From contig CAUYUJ010002746.1 of NCBI GenBank assembly GCA_963575745.1, forward strand, positions 1-64,000: 64,000 bases of DNA, given 5' to 3'. The position numbers and the translations under genes are program-made. The stretch comes from Prorocentrum cordatum. Taxonomy: Eukaryota > Sar > Dinophyceae > Prorocentrales > Prorocentraceae. This document shows, piece after piece, positions 23,601 to 31,990 of the stretch (within the stretch, counting starts at the first letter, position 1; every line of letters starts with the position of its first letter). The notes under the pieces are model-generated. The model did not search any database. It was not told the origin of the DNA and was given only the letters and a program-made list of their open reading frames with translations.

Positions 23601-26600
23601 CTGACATCATGCAGAGGCCCCCGAACCGACTCACTTGGGTGCTGGAAGACTCGGGCGGGAACTCAGGCGAGACGATCTTCCCCTACCTCACGTGGGACCT
23701 CCGTCAACGCACCACTGACACGCCCACGGTCTTCTGGCACGGGACCCGCGGCGACCTTGCGGCTCGTCTCGCTTTCAACGGAGGTCACCTCCTGCCAGGC
23801 CCCCGCCGTGAAGTGAAGGGTCGAACTGCCACAAATGTTGGCCGCGCGTACGTGAGTGTGCACCCGTCGCTGGCCGCGTGGTACGCAGTGCCGCCCCACC
23901 CGCCCTACAGCCTCGAAGACGACACCCTCGCGTGGGGACCCATCGCGCTCTGGATGTGCGAGGCCACCCAACCGCCGCGCGGTGAGAACTGGCACAACTT
24001 CGTGAAAGGGGAGGCCCACGGAGCGCGCCTCATCTACCCTCGTGTCCTGGGCCTCCTCATCCGCATGGACTGGTGTGCCCCCACGGAAGCTGCCTCCAGG
24101 TGCCGTGCCCTACCACAAGCCTATGGCATGGGCGACTGTGCGCACGCCCTCCACATCGCTGGCTACGATCATCCAGACCTCCGCGAGGCGGCTGAAGCCC
24201 GCGACCAGGAAGCCAACACCTGGCGCAGGCTGGACATCGCGGCAGCGTGGCCACCGCCGCAGGCACTATACTCGCCAGAGGCAGCGCGAGCATGGGCTAA
24301 ACAGCACTACGACACCGAAACCGCCACCAGGGCCGACCCCAACCAGCCCCGACCACGCGTCTCGCTTCGCAAGCTCCAGCTGGACCCCCAGCCACTGATC
24401 GACCTGGTGTACACTGGCTTGCAAGCCGTCCCCGTGCGGGGGCAGTCCGACGCACGAGAGCCGCGCCCCAGCGGCTCCAGCCCTGGGGCCGCGTCTGGCC
24501 CACCGCGCACCTACCAGTCAGGCGCCGCCCTGGCACACAGTCCAGACCGCTCATCGACGACATCAGGAGCCGACGACCGCCGTACGCCGTCCCTCATCAG
24601 CGCGGCCGCCGCCCTCGCCCGAGGCCATGCCCGCCCACGGCGATCCGCCTCGCGTTCGTCACGGCAGAGCGGCGGAAACTCCACCTCGGACAACAGCGAC
24701 ATCGAGACGTGGGAGCACATCGAGACGGAAGAGGAGCCGACCGCCTACCACGTCCTCGCCTTCCACGTCCGCGATGTGCGGGCCCGTGTCAATGCCCCTG
24801 GCATCGAGGTCTGGCTTGACCCAGGCGAGCACCACGACGGCGCCTACTTACCGTGGGGGACGACCGTCATGGGCCACCGCGTTATCGACCCTGTGGTGGC
24901 GGGTCGCGACGGCTGGGTCATCCTCCACCACGACCATGGCGATACCACTACCAAGCTCTGGGCACCGACCCAAGTCCACGTCAAGGCGGACGACACTTGG
25001 CGCACGGTCATGATCCCAGCGGACATGGGGCCCCAGTGGATCGAGCGCCATGCTGACGACGCCCGCCTCCCCGCCGAGGCGGTCCGCACTACAGGCCAGT
25101 CCTGGTTCGCCGACGTCTGGCCCTTGTGGGATCGACCCCGACCCCACCCAGACGACCCAGGCACAAACGAGCAAGCACTCCCGCCCCTACCAGGACGCTG
25201 GTCATGCCCACAGTGCCGATTCCAATGCTGTCAGTACTGTGCGGCCCGCCGCAACACGCAGCTCGGCACCTCGGGCCAACCAACGTGCCCAGACTGCTCC
25301 CTCAGCGGACTACGTGCACTTATGGACTGGTCCACGGACTACTCTTGCAACAGCTGGACGTGTGCGTACAGCACCGACAACAGGGACTCCGACACATGCT
25401 GCCTCTCCAGCAGGTGCCCCCATCCGCCTAGTCCGCACAGCCTGTTCGACGTCCGTGCCACAGGGATGCCTCCGCACATCCTTGCCCGCCAATACGGCAA
25501 CGCGCCAGCCCAGCACGACCTCAAGGAACTCCCCCGAGCGCCTTCAGGCCCCGGGGGGGGGCCTCCACAACCAGGCCAAGCAGGTTACCAGGGTCAATGG
25601 TATCTTCCACCGAGGCCGCGTCGCGTCCTCAAGCAGGGACTGCCCGACGGCACGAGGCGGCCACCTGGGTTCACAAGAACGGGGATGCCTGAAGATCCGT
25701 CCCCCGACCAACCGCTGTGGAGGGAAGGCTACGTGCTCTTCGGCCCCCACCAGGCCCTCAAGGAGGACTTCATCTTCAACAAAACGGTCCGCCGACCTTA
25801 CTCCCTAGCCATCACCAACATGCATAGGGATCGTGTCACAGTCAGGACCGTCTGCGAGTCCATCGCCGAGCGCATCCACACTACCCGCACCCGCTGGCGA
25901 GATGTGGTACTGTACTGGGATGCCGAGGGCGGCCCTGGGCCTCAAGCTCTCGACTATGACATGCGCCTCTGCGACGCCATGGTGAGCCGTGCCACGACCG
26001 AAGCCGAGCTGAACCACGACCGCAGCAACCGTGGTAGTTTCTGTCTCTATGGACCAGCGCACCAGCGAGCTGTGAACATCACGGTGCTCCCCGAGCCGCA
26101 GAACATTGACTACGTGGAGCATGTGCGGCGATACTCACCCGTCGGGGATACCTACCCAGACCACGCCTTCGAGCACGTCTATCAGGGCTGGCGGCGGCCC
26201 GACGTGCCCACCATCCTCCCCGACACCCGCCCGCTCTCGAGAGCCGACCAGCAGCGCTACCAACAGCACCTGCAGCGCACCCAGCAGCGCGACCAACGCG
26301 ACGCAGGTCAGCCGAGCACGCCACGCAACCGCTCCCCCGCGCGCGTCCCGACAGGCGACAACACGGTGTACGGCGGGGGCGCCGCCTACCACCGTGGCCC
26401 CATTGGCGCCAGGCCCGCGGCGGCAGGAGCAGCCGCCAGCTACGGCCATGCCCCCCACGCCAGGGTGCACCCAGCGGTCATCGGCTACCCGCGTGCACTC
26501 GTGCAGGCTCCCCCACGGGCCACTTCGCACGTGCCTGGGTCCACGCGTGCCTGGGGCCTTTACCCAGGCCGCCACGACAGCACCCCCAGCAACCAGCCCG

Positions 26601-29600
26601 CAGTGGTAACCCCTGCGGCTTCAGCCCAGGGGGCTGCACCAAGCCGTAGCAGGACAGGGCGCCCTGAAGGATGGCGCGATGCGAACGTGCGTGCCTGGCA
26701 ACCGCGCCAACACACGCCCCCGCCAAACGTGGCCGCAGCGCTGCGCCCTGCCCAGGCAAAACCTGCCCCACCTGAGCGCGAGCGGCAGCCGCTCGCCCCG
26801 CTCGTCCTCACGTACACCCAGGCGCACCACAGCGCCTCCCCGCGGCACAGCGAGGGTAGCGCCCATCACGTCAGCCCCCGCCCTGACGCCGTCGACCCTG
26901 ACCAGGCTGCAGCCTCGGCGGCGGGCGGCACAGGCGGCTCCCGCCAGCCCAGCCCAACACCCTGCGCAGCGCCGATCCGCTCCCCGAGCAGGGCGGACTC
27001 TGCGCGCGCTAACGCCCAGGCGACCTCGCCACGCGACCGCCACACGGGCGGGCGCGTCCCGCGCAGCCGGTCCTGCAGCCGCCACAGCTCGCGCAAGGCC
27101 CCTGGGAGCTCCACGAGCTCGCCGCCCCGCGAGACTCAGGCTGATGCCCAAGCCCCCGAGGTGGTGCCACGCTTCGGTGTCAGCGCCACCGAACCTGGCC
27201 AGGTCGACCTCGAGCCGACGCCGTCCACGGACCAGGAGATGCCGCCGCCCACCCGCGTTGTCGTCCCCATCGACGAGGCGCCGACCTTCGACCCCTTCAA
27301 GAACAAGTACCGCGTCAAGGACCTCGCGGCGGGCTTCGGCGGCGGCTCACCGCTTTCTCCTCAGAGTCGTGGCGGCGCCCCCGCCACCTCAGCCGCTGCC
27401 GCGGCAGCGGCGGCCCCGCGTGGAGTCAGCCCTGTCCGCAACGCGTGCCTCACGGCAGCGGGCATGGACGAGGCTCAGCGCCAGGCCACCGACCGCGCTG
27501 CTCGAGCTGTTCCACCCGATGCTGCTCATCACGGTACTGACGGGGCGGGCGCGCCGCCGCAGGACGGACCAGCGGCGTCGCGTGCGCAGTATATGCGCGC
27601 GCGTTGCGCCGCTGCCGCGCCGAGCTGCCGCCGCTGGTTTGCTTTTGCTCTTGTGTTCGGCAGGACGGATCGAGGAGTCGCCTCCCTCTCCCTCTGCTGC
27701 CGTCTCACCTCCCCTCCCCCCGTCCCCCACGGTACAGGAGTGAGGAGGATTTTTCGAGGCAGTTTTGCCGATGTTTATGAACCCCCCCTGGCGCAGTGTC
27801 GACCATGCCTCGCCTATACTTCTGGCCTGACGGCGGCTTCAGCCCCGTTCAAGCCAATCTGCAGGGACGCCATGAGCTCCTACTGTGGCCAAGCCTTCTA
27901 CCTGGGTGAGGGCCAGGCTGCCCTCCACCGTGCGGGGCGTGCCAACCCCAGCTCCACCGACGGAGACGGGCCAGGTCGCTCCATCCACCTCGTCAGCCTC
28001 AACATCACGAGTCTCCCAGCGAACTGGCCAACCATCACCGCTCTAGGTGTCGACCACAACGCCGCAGTCATAGCACTGCAGGAGACCCGACATGCCAAGC
28101 CTACCAGACAAGCCATCGCTACCAACGCCGCCAATCCACACCACGGGGGATATCAGGCCAGTCTGGGACCTGACCTGGATCTGGCGCGAGCCCAGCGCAA
28201 AGCTGCGCACGGCGGCACAGACCACACGGTCGAGGGCAACACTGGCGCCTCGGGAGGGGTCGCCATCCTCTCTAAGGACGCCATCGTCGACTCCACCGTC
28301 GACGACACAGCGTCCTGTATCGCCACCCTCAAGGCCAAGAAAAGATGGCACGAGGCCTTCCTCCCGCTCTGCACCCAGCACCGCCGCAGGCGGCGACGAA
28401 ACAACCACGGGCCCGCTGGGATCTACATTGCGAGCCTCTACGGGGTCGCTGGAGGAGACAGCACCGATTTGTTTCGGCTTGCTGACTGCGCCGCCGCGAG
28501 GGTCGGCTCAGCCCCGTATTTCATTTGCATGGACGCCAACACGAACATCGACGACAATCCACACCTGCTGCACATGATGCAGCACGGATGGTTTAACGTC
28601 GCTGAAGGCACACCAGACCACACCATGCACACATATGGCAATATCCCTGACTGGGACCGCGTCACCAAGTGCCCCCGCACTTCGCGCATCGATTACATCA
28701 TCGCCAACCAAGCGGCGCGATCCCTTGTCACCGACTTCTGCTATCTGCGTGACTTGCCAGCGAAGTCCCATGTTGGCCTGCAGGTCACGCTCGACCTTAG
28801 CCGCCTCGACCATACGGCCCGACGCCTTCTAGCCCCCACGCCTTACCCTCCTAACGACGGAGCACATGAGGACCACGAACTTCAGGCTTTAGGGACCCTC
28901 ATCGCAGGGCGATACCATGACCGCATGGAGCAGGCCGACACACGCGACGATGTGGAACGCATGTTCGCCCTGGCAAACGAGGCCAGCCATGAGTACCATC
29001 TCACCCGGCTGCGCGACCTGCCACCTCCACCGCCAGACCACCCAAAAAAGAAGCCCCCTACCATGCACGGGCTCACACCCACGTTCGAGGAGCGACCCGC
29101 TGTCCCCCGCGCCTTTCCCACCTACGGAGCTTCCACGATCCACATGAACCGCCTTCGCAAGCTCCATCGGCAACTTTGTGAGCTTCGCTTCATCGGACAG
29201 CACCATCATATCGACTACCGTGCTATCCCGCCGTACCTGGCGCAGCGCATCGACTGCACGTGGACCGCAGCCCGCCTTCTCTGCCACAAGCTGCGCCCCA
29301 CGGTCCTCCTGGCCTTTCCCGAGGCCTGGACCCCCGACGTGCCAGCACCACGCGGAGAGCACCTGGACCGTCTGATCCAAAACCTTGACTCAGAGCTGGC
29401 GCGACGTGCAAACCGAGTCAAAGCTGAACGCATCAAGATTTGGGCTGAGGGTGTCCGCGAGCCAAGCGGGCGAAAGGCGGCCATATACGCACGGGCTGCC
29501 GATTGCTCGCCCACGGCGTATCTCCGCGCGCCCACCACTCCCGACGATGCACAGCTCCACTGCGACACCACCGCCTTCAACCCTGACCAAGCTTGCACGG

Positions 29601-31990
29601 ACGATAGTGATGCCGACACCGACGCTGGCGGCTTCAGCCCCAGCGACGGTAGCTCGCTCGACACGGACAACGACGAAGGCCACACTCGTGACCCACCACC
29701 TGCCCAGGTCCCCGACGCCCTCCCCGCCAACGCCATTGTTGCCAATACCAAAGACATGCTTAAGCTCATGGTCGACACCTGGGAGCCCATCTTGGGCAGG
29801 TACCGCGCTCGCGCAGGCCATGATGCCGAAGCTATGCCGACGTGGGCAGACTTCTACGACGAGTACCGACAAGAGCTGCCTACGCCATCACCAGCAGCCC
29901 CTTTCCACCTCACCGACGACCAACTCATCCACTTCATTCGCACCCGTTCACCGCGCCGCGCGGGGGGACTCGACGGCTGGACAACTAAGGAGGCTAAGGA
30001 GTTACCCGACGACATCCTTCGCCTCTTCGCCAGCGTCTTACGTGCTATGCAACGCACTGGCACCATCCCAGAGCCCCTCCTACACGTGCCAAACCCGTGC
30101 CTCCGAAAAGGCCGAGGGGAACTCCCGACGGACCAACGACTTCTCTCGGTTCTTTCCGTTTGGATGTACGCGTGGGAAGCGCCAGCCTACCGTAGCCTCA
30201 CGGACTGGCGGAAAGGATGGACCCACGCCACGAGCTTCGGCGCTGTTCCCAAAGCCACCATTGGGGATGTCAGCACCTCTCTCGCCCTGCGCATCGAGCA
30301 CGCCAGGGCTTTACTCCTCCCCTTAGCTGGAGCTGCCCTTGACCGACAGAAGTGCTTCGATTACCTCATCACGGACATCTGCCTTAACCTTGCGCTACAC
30401 GCGGGGTGCCCTCAAGACATCGTCACTGCCCGCCGAAATTTCTACAGACACCACAAACGCTACATCCGCATGAACGGAGCGTACTCTAAGGACTTGGCCA
30501 GGACGAACGGTCACCTCCAGGGAAGTTCGTGGTCCCTGGACGACATCAAGCTGCTCATGTGCGTGTGGACAAAGAGGCAGCATCGATACGTTCCTCGATC
30601 ACTCAGCACTACCTTTGTCGACGACAGCAACTCCACTACCCACGCCGCGTCTGAGCTGCAGAAATCTCTCGACGAAACCGCCAAGTTTGATCGATTCTCA
30701 GGTCAACGCATTCACCCTGGTAAAGTGGCAGGGTGGGCGCTCACCCACGAGCTGCACGCCGCCGTTACCCAGCTCACACTGGCGGAGCGCCCCCTACGTG
30801 TGGTCGATTCCTTCAAGCTCGTCGGGAGTTACATCAACGCAGAAGCAGCGCCGGCTCCAGCCGCGCTTAACCTCACGGCCACCGCTGACGCCCGTGTACG
30901 GAGAGCGACTATCCGCCTGCCGCGCATTGGCAAGCTCCCATCGCCGATGCTTATCAAGGCGCGGCACGCCCGTTCCCTGGCTGCCAGCGTCTGCACCACG
31001 GGCACCGACATTCAAGCACCATCAGGCACAGCCAAAACTGCCTACAACCACGCCCTCAAGGCGGCTATCCGCCCCAAGGGGAACAAGTGGGTCGAGTTCT
31101 GGACTCTCATGGCCGTGTGCGTCCCAGGACACGCCCTGGAGATCGACGCCATCACGCAGCGTGAAGCATTCCTGTGCCTGCGGCGACAGGTAAACCGCGA
31201 CGTTACACTCTGCGGGCTCGCCAGAGACCTCCAACACCACGTCCAGACCCTGTTTGGTGGAGGACCCGTCGGACGACTCGTCCAGTCGCTCCAGCAGCTC
31301 CGATGGACCTGGCCCACATTTGGCATCATGTACGACGACTGGGGCTGCCAGATCAGCTGGCTGAATTTACCCCAAAACGCCTTCCTACACATGCTGCGGG
31401 CCTCACAACGCAGGGCTTTTCTGCGGAGGATCAAGCCACGGCGACACGACCTTGGCTACCTAGCCTCTGTCAGACAGGGCCTTGACCTCTTCGCCAGCAC
31501 GTGGCTCGCCCGAACTAAAGGAGCAGCCAAATGCACTGCCTGGCAGCTGGCGCTCCTCCTCAACTACCTGTCGGGCGGGGATCACACCCAACAGCGACGA
31601 TCCCGATCAAACACGTCGGCAGACCCCAGCCCCATCTGCCGATACTGCGACGAGGAAGAGGAAACTCAGGAGCACACTGTCCGCGACTGCAAGTGCTGGG
31701 CCCGAGAAAGACTCCCTCTCACCACCCTCATCAGTGACGACCAGTGGGCCCGTCTTCCGCCGCACACAAGACACTGCGGGCTCTTCGACGAAGACCCAGC
31801 CCTCCTCGACCTGCAGGCCGACCTCGCGAGGGACCCGCTGCCACAGCCCATGCCGCGGCCCCCCCTGAGGGAGATCCTGCGGCTTCAGCCCAGGACACCT
31901 ACACCACCTACCTTGACCACGACACTGGTTGGACATGGGTCTACGCTGCCACGGACGGTGCATGCACCAACCAAGCCATCCCATTGCTAG
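20660..31990 (+). CDS. LINE ORF2 polyprotein (about 3776 aa): endonuclease, reverse transcriptase
   Basis: Replication protein of the element. In order (approximate residues): signal-like MWRLACSLALPSLAGAHP (31); membrane-like CGCLICLFVATYAIVVAM (593) and a duplicated amphipathic unit (GILKWTSAKLRDI / GVLRWASGKLGAI, 655-700); a possible ADP-ribosyltransferase-like fold (FWHGTRGDLAARL, GRAYVSVHPSLAAWYA, 1025-1080); a Cys-rich segment (CPQCRFQCCQYC onward, 1515-1600); an SR-rich linker; APE-type endonuclease from about 2440 (VIALQETRH, ICMDANTNID, SRIDYIIAN, KSHVGL); reverse transcriptase with motif A LDRQKCFDYL (3227), motif B NGHLQGSSWS and motif C FVDDS (3319); zinc knuckle C-x2-C-x8-H-x4-C (3660). 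EN-RT order and motifs place it firmly among non-LTR elements. The length is far beyond usual LINE ORF2s. After the C7 run at 31859 this frame probably no longer codes for the real protein. Confidence 0.85.
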   Translation: MYMSIQGYLRTCADMQLLAHRSRRPPGLAIMWRLACSLALPSLAGAHPSSGGAPQHGGDFFLRHAERGTLFYLYDDSIYKYDHCTILDPIVNGTAAAGPCGNGPLGAIASAWLEQHQGPCPTRCPPGTPTATTTATASTSMSPTSTSSSTTTHASQSALSLSSTVVQHILDGAADKAQARSGGFSPAVVPRFSPTGLTTPLCARGEPEEDPAFWHLMMIRARLIPCAAAWAPGEDHQDVFWAWLEDCVPYILATLHLPQYDHFFQEDSEEKNDALRQRTAFDMCEDIWHRAGPDRQCTNRNLTRIQGSREYPTRYFGLLLGYQGARAQLVGPEAFTAPLPPYLSRAHALLPRGLPPPDQDALAYLADAILHHPPDMQPLVEAELAAAPMEPLNLPPPAGPLAQHATCDQPAADAEPPLLQHIAASDINISLDSFHASDDSQDDMETQDRDGTAPPGDTAQRDRDSEPYIGRPPSHSSPPNNSAQADPSAQLNDAEGATAADETSHPTASPALTSPRSGGFSPAAALAGPGRLQTSGGRTTPRTLVCRANATDSNSSAVDHWQAGIDNDPIDDASPDASGSYEAPHSAAASRRCGCLICLFVATYAIVVAMPYKDQIDGYLPTPSRDPSYRQRRRREAAAPGPSVSTTPRRTTAYNVTPALWGILKWTSAKLRDIVSGGASAVGVGLGGVLRWASGKLGAIATGGVVCGLLLVGAKLLAQGAVGHVGARICARALDSSTAQWCLRCCQPSRRPRDEATHTMPRTHPDEPESQHVHSLRHPLLQEHYAAAVAAAVADVTTATTAAIVEVTAAVSRASSVTPRSTSPSPRDGSISGMAYGTPPTHEDATAQASDAEAREPRERTRDSPWSIFRHADARGSSSDMDTQPPRRRARYASPARPQAPSGPGTPHLALRPPTRNLRNTIQRDPAAPVPPTSILNALYQNGVALGNSGVSTEDIKDALRLHDHPRFTHDPTLQALVPWTDIMQRPPNRLTWVLEDSGGNSGETIFPYLTWDLRQRTTDTPTVFWHGTRGDLAARLAFNGGHLLPGPRREVKGRTATNVGRAYVSVHPSLAAWYAVPPHPPYSLEDDTLAWGPIALWMCEATQPPRGENWHNFVKGEAHGARLIYPRVLGLLIRMDWCAPTEAASRCRALPQAYGMGDCAHALHIAGYDHPDLREAAEARDQEANTWRRLDIAAAWPPPQALYSPEAARAWAKQHYDTETATRADPNQPRPRVSLRKLQLDPQPLIDLVYTGLQAVPVRGQSDAREPRPSGSSPGAASGPPRTYQSGAALAHSPDRSSTTSGADDRRTPSLISAAAALARGHARPRRSASRSSRQSGGNSTSDNSDIETWEHIETEEEPTAYHVLAFHVRDVRARVNAPGIEVWLDPGEHHDGAYLPWGTTVMGHRVIDPVVAGRDGWVILHHDHGDTTTKLWAPTQVHVKADDTWRTVMIPADMGPQWIERHADDARLPAEAVRTTGQSWFADVWPLWDRPRPHPDDPGTNEQALPPLPGRWSCPQCRFQCCQYCAARRNTQLGTSGQPTCPDCSLSGLRALMDWSTDYSCNSWTCAYSTDNRDSDTCCLSSRCPHPPSPHSLFDVRATGMPPHILARQYGNAPAQHDLKELPRAPSGPGGGPPQPGQAGYQGQWYLPPRPRRVLKQGLPDGTRRPPGFTRTGMPEDPSPDQPLWREGYVLFGPHQALKEDFIFNKTVRRPYSLAITNMHRDRVTVRTVCESIAERIHTTRTRWRDVVLYWDAEGGPGPQALDYDMRLCDAMVSRATTEAELNHDRSNRGSFCLYGPAHQRAVNITVLPEPQNIDYVEHVRRYSPVGDTYPDHAFEHVYQGWRRPDVPTILPDTRPLSRADQQRYQQHLQRTQQRDQRDAGQPSTPRNRSPARVPTGDNTVYGGGAAYHRGPIGARPAAAGAAASYGHAPHARVHPAVIGYPRALVQAPPRATSHVPGSTRAWGLYPGRHDSTPSNQPAVVTPAASAQGAAPSRSRTGRPEGWRDANVRAWQPRQHTPPPNVAAALRPAQAKPAPPERERQPLAPLVLTYTQAHHSASPRHSEGSAHHVSPRPDAVDPDQAAASAAGGTGGSRQPSPTPCAAPIRSPSRADSARANAQATSPRDRHTGGRVPRSRSCSRHSSRKAPGSSTSSPPRETQADAQAPEVVPRFGVSATEPGQVDLEPTPSTDQEMPPPTRVVVPIDEAPTFDPFKNKYRVKDLAAGFGGGSPLSPQSRGGAPATSAAAAAAAAPRGVSPVRNACLTAAGMDEAQRQATDRAARAVPPDAAHHGTDGAGAPPQDGPAASRAQYMRARCAAAAPSCRRWFAFALVFGRTDRGVASLSLCCRLTSPPPVPHGTGVRRIFRGSFADVYEPPLAQCRPCLAYTSGLTAASAPFKPICRDAMSSYCGQAFYLGEGQAALHRAGRANPSSTDGDGPGRSIHLVSLNITSLPANWPTITALGVDHNAAVIALQETRHAKPTRQAIATNAANPHHGGYQASLGPDLDLARAQRKAAHGGTDHTVEGNTGASGGVAILSKDAIVDSTVDDTASCIATLKAKKRWHEAFLPLCTQHRRRRRRNNHGPAGIYIASLYGVAGGDSTDLFRLADCAAARVGSAPYFICMDANTNIDDNPHLLHMMQHGWFNVAEGTPDHTMHTYGNIPDWDRVTKCPRTSRIDYIIANQAARSLVTDFCYLRDLPAKSHVGLQVTLDLSRLDHTARRLLAPTPYPPNDGAHEDHELQALGTLIAGRYHDRMEQADTRDDVERMFALANEASHEYHLTRLRDLPPPPPDHPKKKPPTMHGLTPTFEERPAVPRAFPTYGASTIHMNRLRKLHRQLCELRFIGQHHHIDYRAIPPYLAQRIDCTWTAARLLCHKLRPTVLLAFPEAWTPDVPAPRGEHLDRLIQNLDSELARRANRVKAERIKIWAEGVREPSGRKAAIYARAADCSPTAYLRAPTTPDDAQLHCDTTAFNPDQACTDDSDADTDAGGFSPSDGSSLDTDNDEGHTRDPPPAQVPDALPANAIVANTKDMLKLMVDTWEPILGRYRARAGHDAEAMPTWADFYDEYRQELPTPSPAAPFHLTDDQLIHFIRTRSPRRAGGLDGWTTKEAKELPDDILRLFASVLRAMQRTGTIPEPLLHVPNPCLRKGRGELPTDQRLLSVLSVWMYAWEAPAYRSLTDWRKGWTHATSFGAVPKATIGDVSTSLALRIEHARALLLPLAGAALDRQKCFDYLITDICLNLALHAGCPQDIVTARRNFYRHHKRYIRMNGAYSKDLARTNGHLQGSSWSLDDIKLLMCVWTKRQHRYVPRSLSTTFVDDSNSTTHAASELQKSLDETAKFDRFSGQRIHPGKVAGWALTHELHAAVTQLTLAERPLRVVDSFKLVGSYINAEAAPAPAALNLTATADARVRRATIRLPRIGKLPSPMLIKARHARSLAASVCTTGTDIQAPSGTAKTAYNHALKAAIRPKGNKWVEFWTLMAVCVPGHALEIDAITQREAFLCLRRQVNRDVTLCGLARDLQHHVQTLFGGGPVGRLVQSLQQLRWTWPTFGIMYDDWGCQISWLNLPQNAFLHMLRASQRRAFLRRIKPRRHDLGYLASVRQGLDLFASTWLARTKGAAKCTAWQLALLLNYLSGGDHTQQRRSRSNTSADPSPICRYCDEEEETQEHTVRDCKCWARERLPLTTLISDDQWARLPPHTRHCGLFDEDPALLDLQADLARDPLPQPMPRPPLREILRLQPRTPTPPTLTTTLVGHGSTLPRTVHAPTKPSHC
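20795..20819 (+). repeat. LINE hairpin copy 3
   Basis: Outer arms GCACACC/GGTGCGC (one A-C mismatch), unpaired C, inner GTCT/AGGC, loop TC. Lies near the N-terminus of ORF2. Confidence 0.65.
21193..21228 (+). repeat. LINE hairpin copy 4
   Basis: Outer arms CAGTGG/CCGCTG (one wobble), unpaired C, inner GGCT/AGCC, loop TC. A further GGCACG/CGTGCC stem follows after a bulged T. Read as G-G-F-S-P. Confidence 0.8.
22206..22230 (+). repeat. LINE hairpin copy 5
   Basis: Outer arms GCAGTGG/CCGCTGC (one wobble), unpaired C, inner GGCT/AGCC, loop TC. Only 12 nt before copy 6, forming a double hairpin. Confidence 0.8.
22243..22267 (+). repeat. LINE hairpin copy 6
   Basis: Outer arms ACCTGGA/CTCAGGT (one mismatch, one wobble), unpaired C, inner GTCT/AGAC, loop TC. 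Here the inner stem is changed on both sides relative to GGCT/AGCC. Confidence 0.65.
23353..23373 (+). repeat. LINE hairpin copy 7
   Basis: Outer arms CCAGG/CCTGG, unpaired C, inner GCCT/AGGC, loop TC. Fully paired, with inner and outer stems both different from the common type. Confidence 0.8.
24462..24493 (+). repeat. LINE hairpin copy 8
   Basis: Outer arms GCCCCAG/CTGGGGC, unpaired C, inner GGCT/AGCC, loop CC, with CGC/GCG beyond a bulge. Its core is nearly identical to copy 15. Confidence 0.85.
25531..25557 (+). repeat. LINE hairpin copy 9
   Basis: Outer arms CCCCCGAG/CCCGGGGG (one A-C mismatch), unpaired C, inner GCCT/AGGC, loop TC. Confidence 0.65.
26610..26632 (+). repeat. LINE hairpin copy 10
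   Basis: Outer arms CCCCTG/CAGGGG, unpaired C, inner GGCT/AGCC, loop TC. Read as A-A-S-A-Q, a different frame from copies 2, 4, 5 and 12. Confidence 0.85.
27828..27851 (+). repeat. LINE hairpin copy 11
   Basis: Outer arms TGACGG/CCGT-CA with one bulged T, unpaired C, inner GGCT/AGCC, loop TC. Sits just before the endonuclease domain. Confidence 0.7.
29623..29645 (+). repeat. LINE hairpin copy 12
   Basis: Outer arms CGCTGG/CCAGCG fully paired, unpaired C, inner GGCT/AGCC, loop TC. Lies in the linker between endonuclease and reverse transcriptase. Read as G-G-F-S-P. Confidence 0.85.

Noticed and set aside
19599-29645. G-G-F-S-P repeated in ORF1 and ORF2 as a protease-cleavage or linker peptide motif
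   Set aside because: The same nucleotide motif is present in the two other frames (A-A-S-A, R-L-Q) with paired flanks, so the peptide is a side effect of the hairpin.
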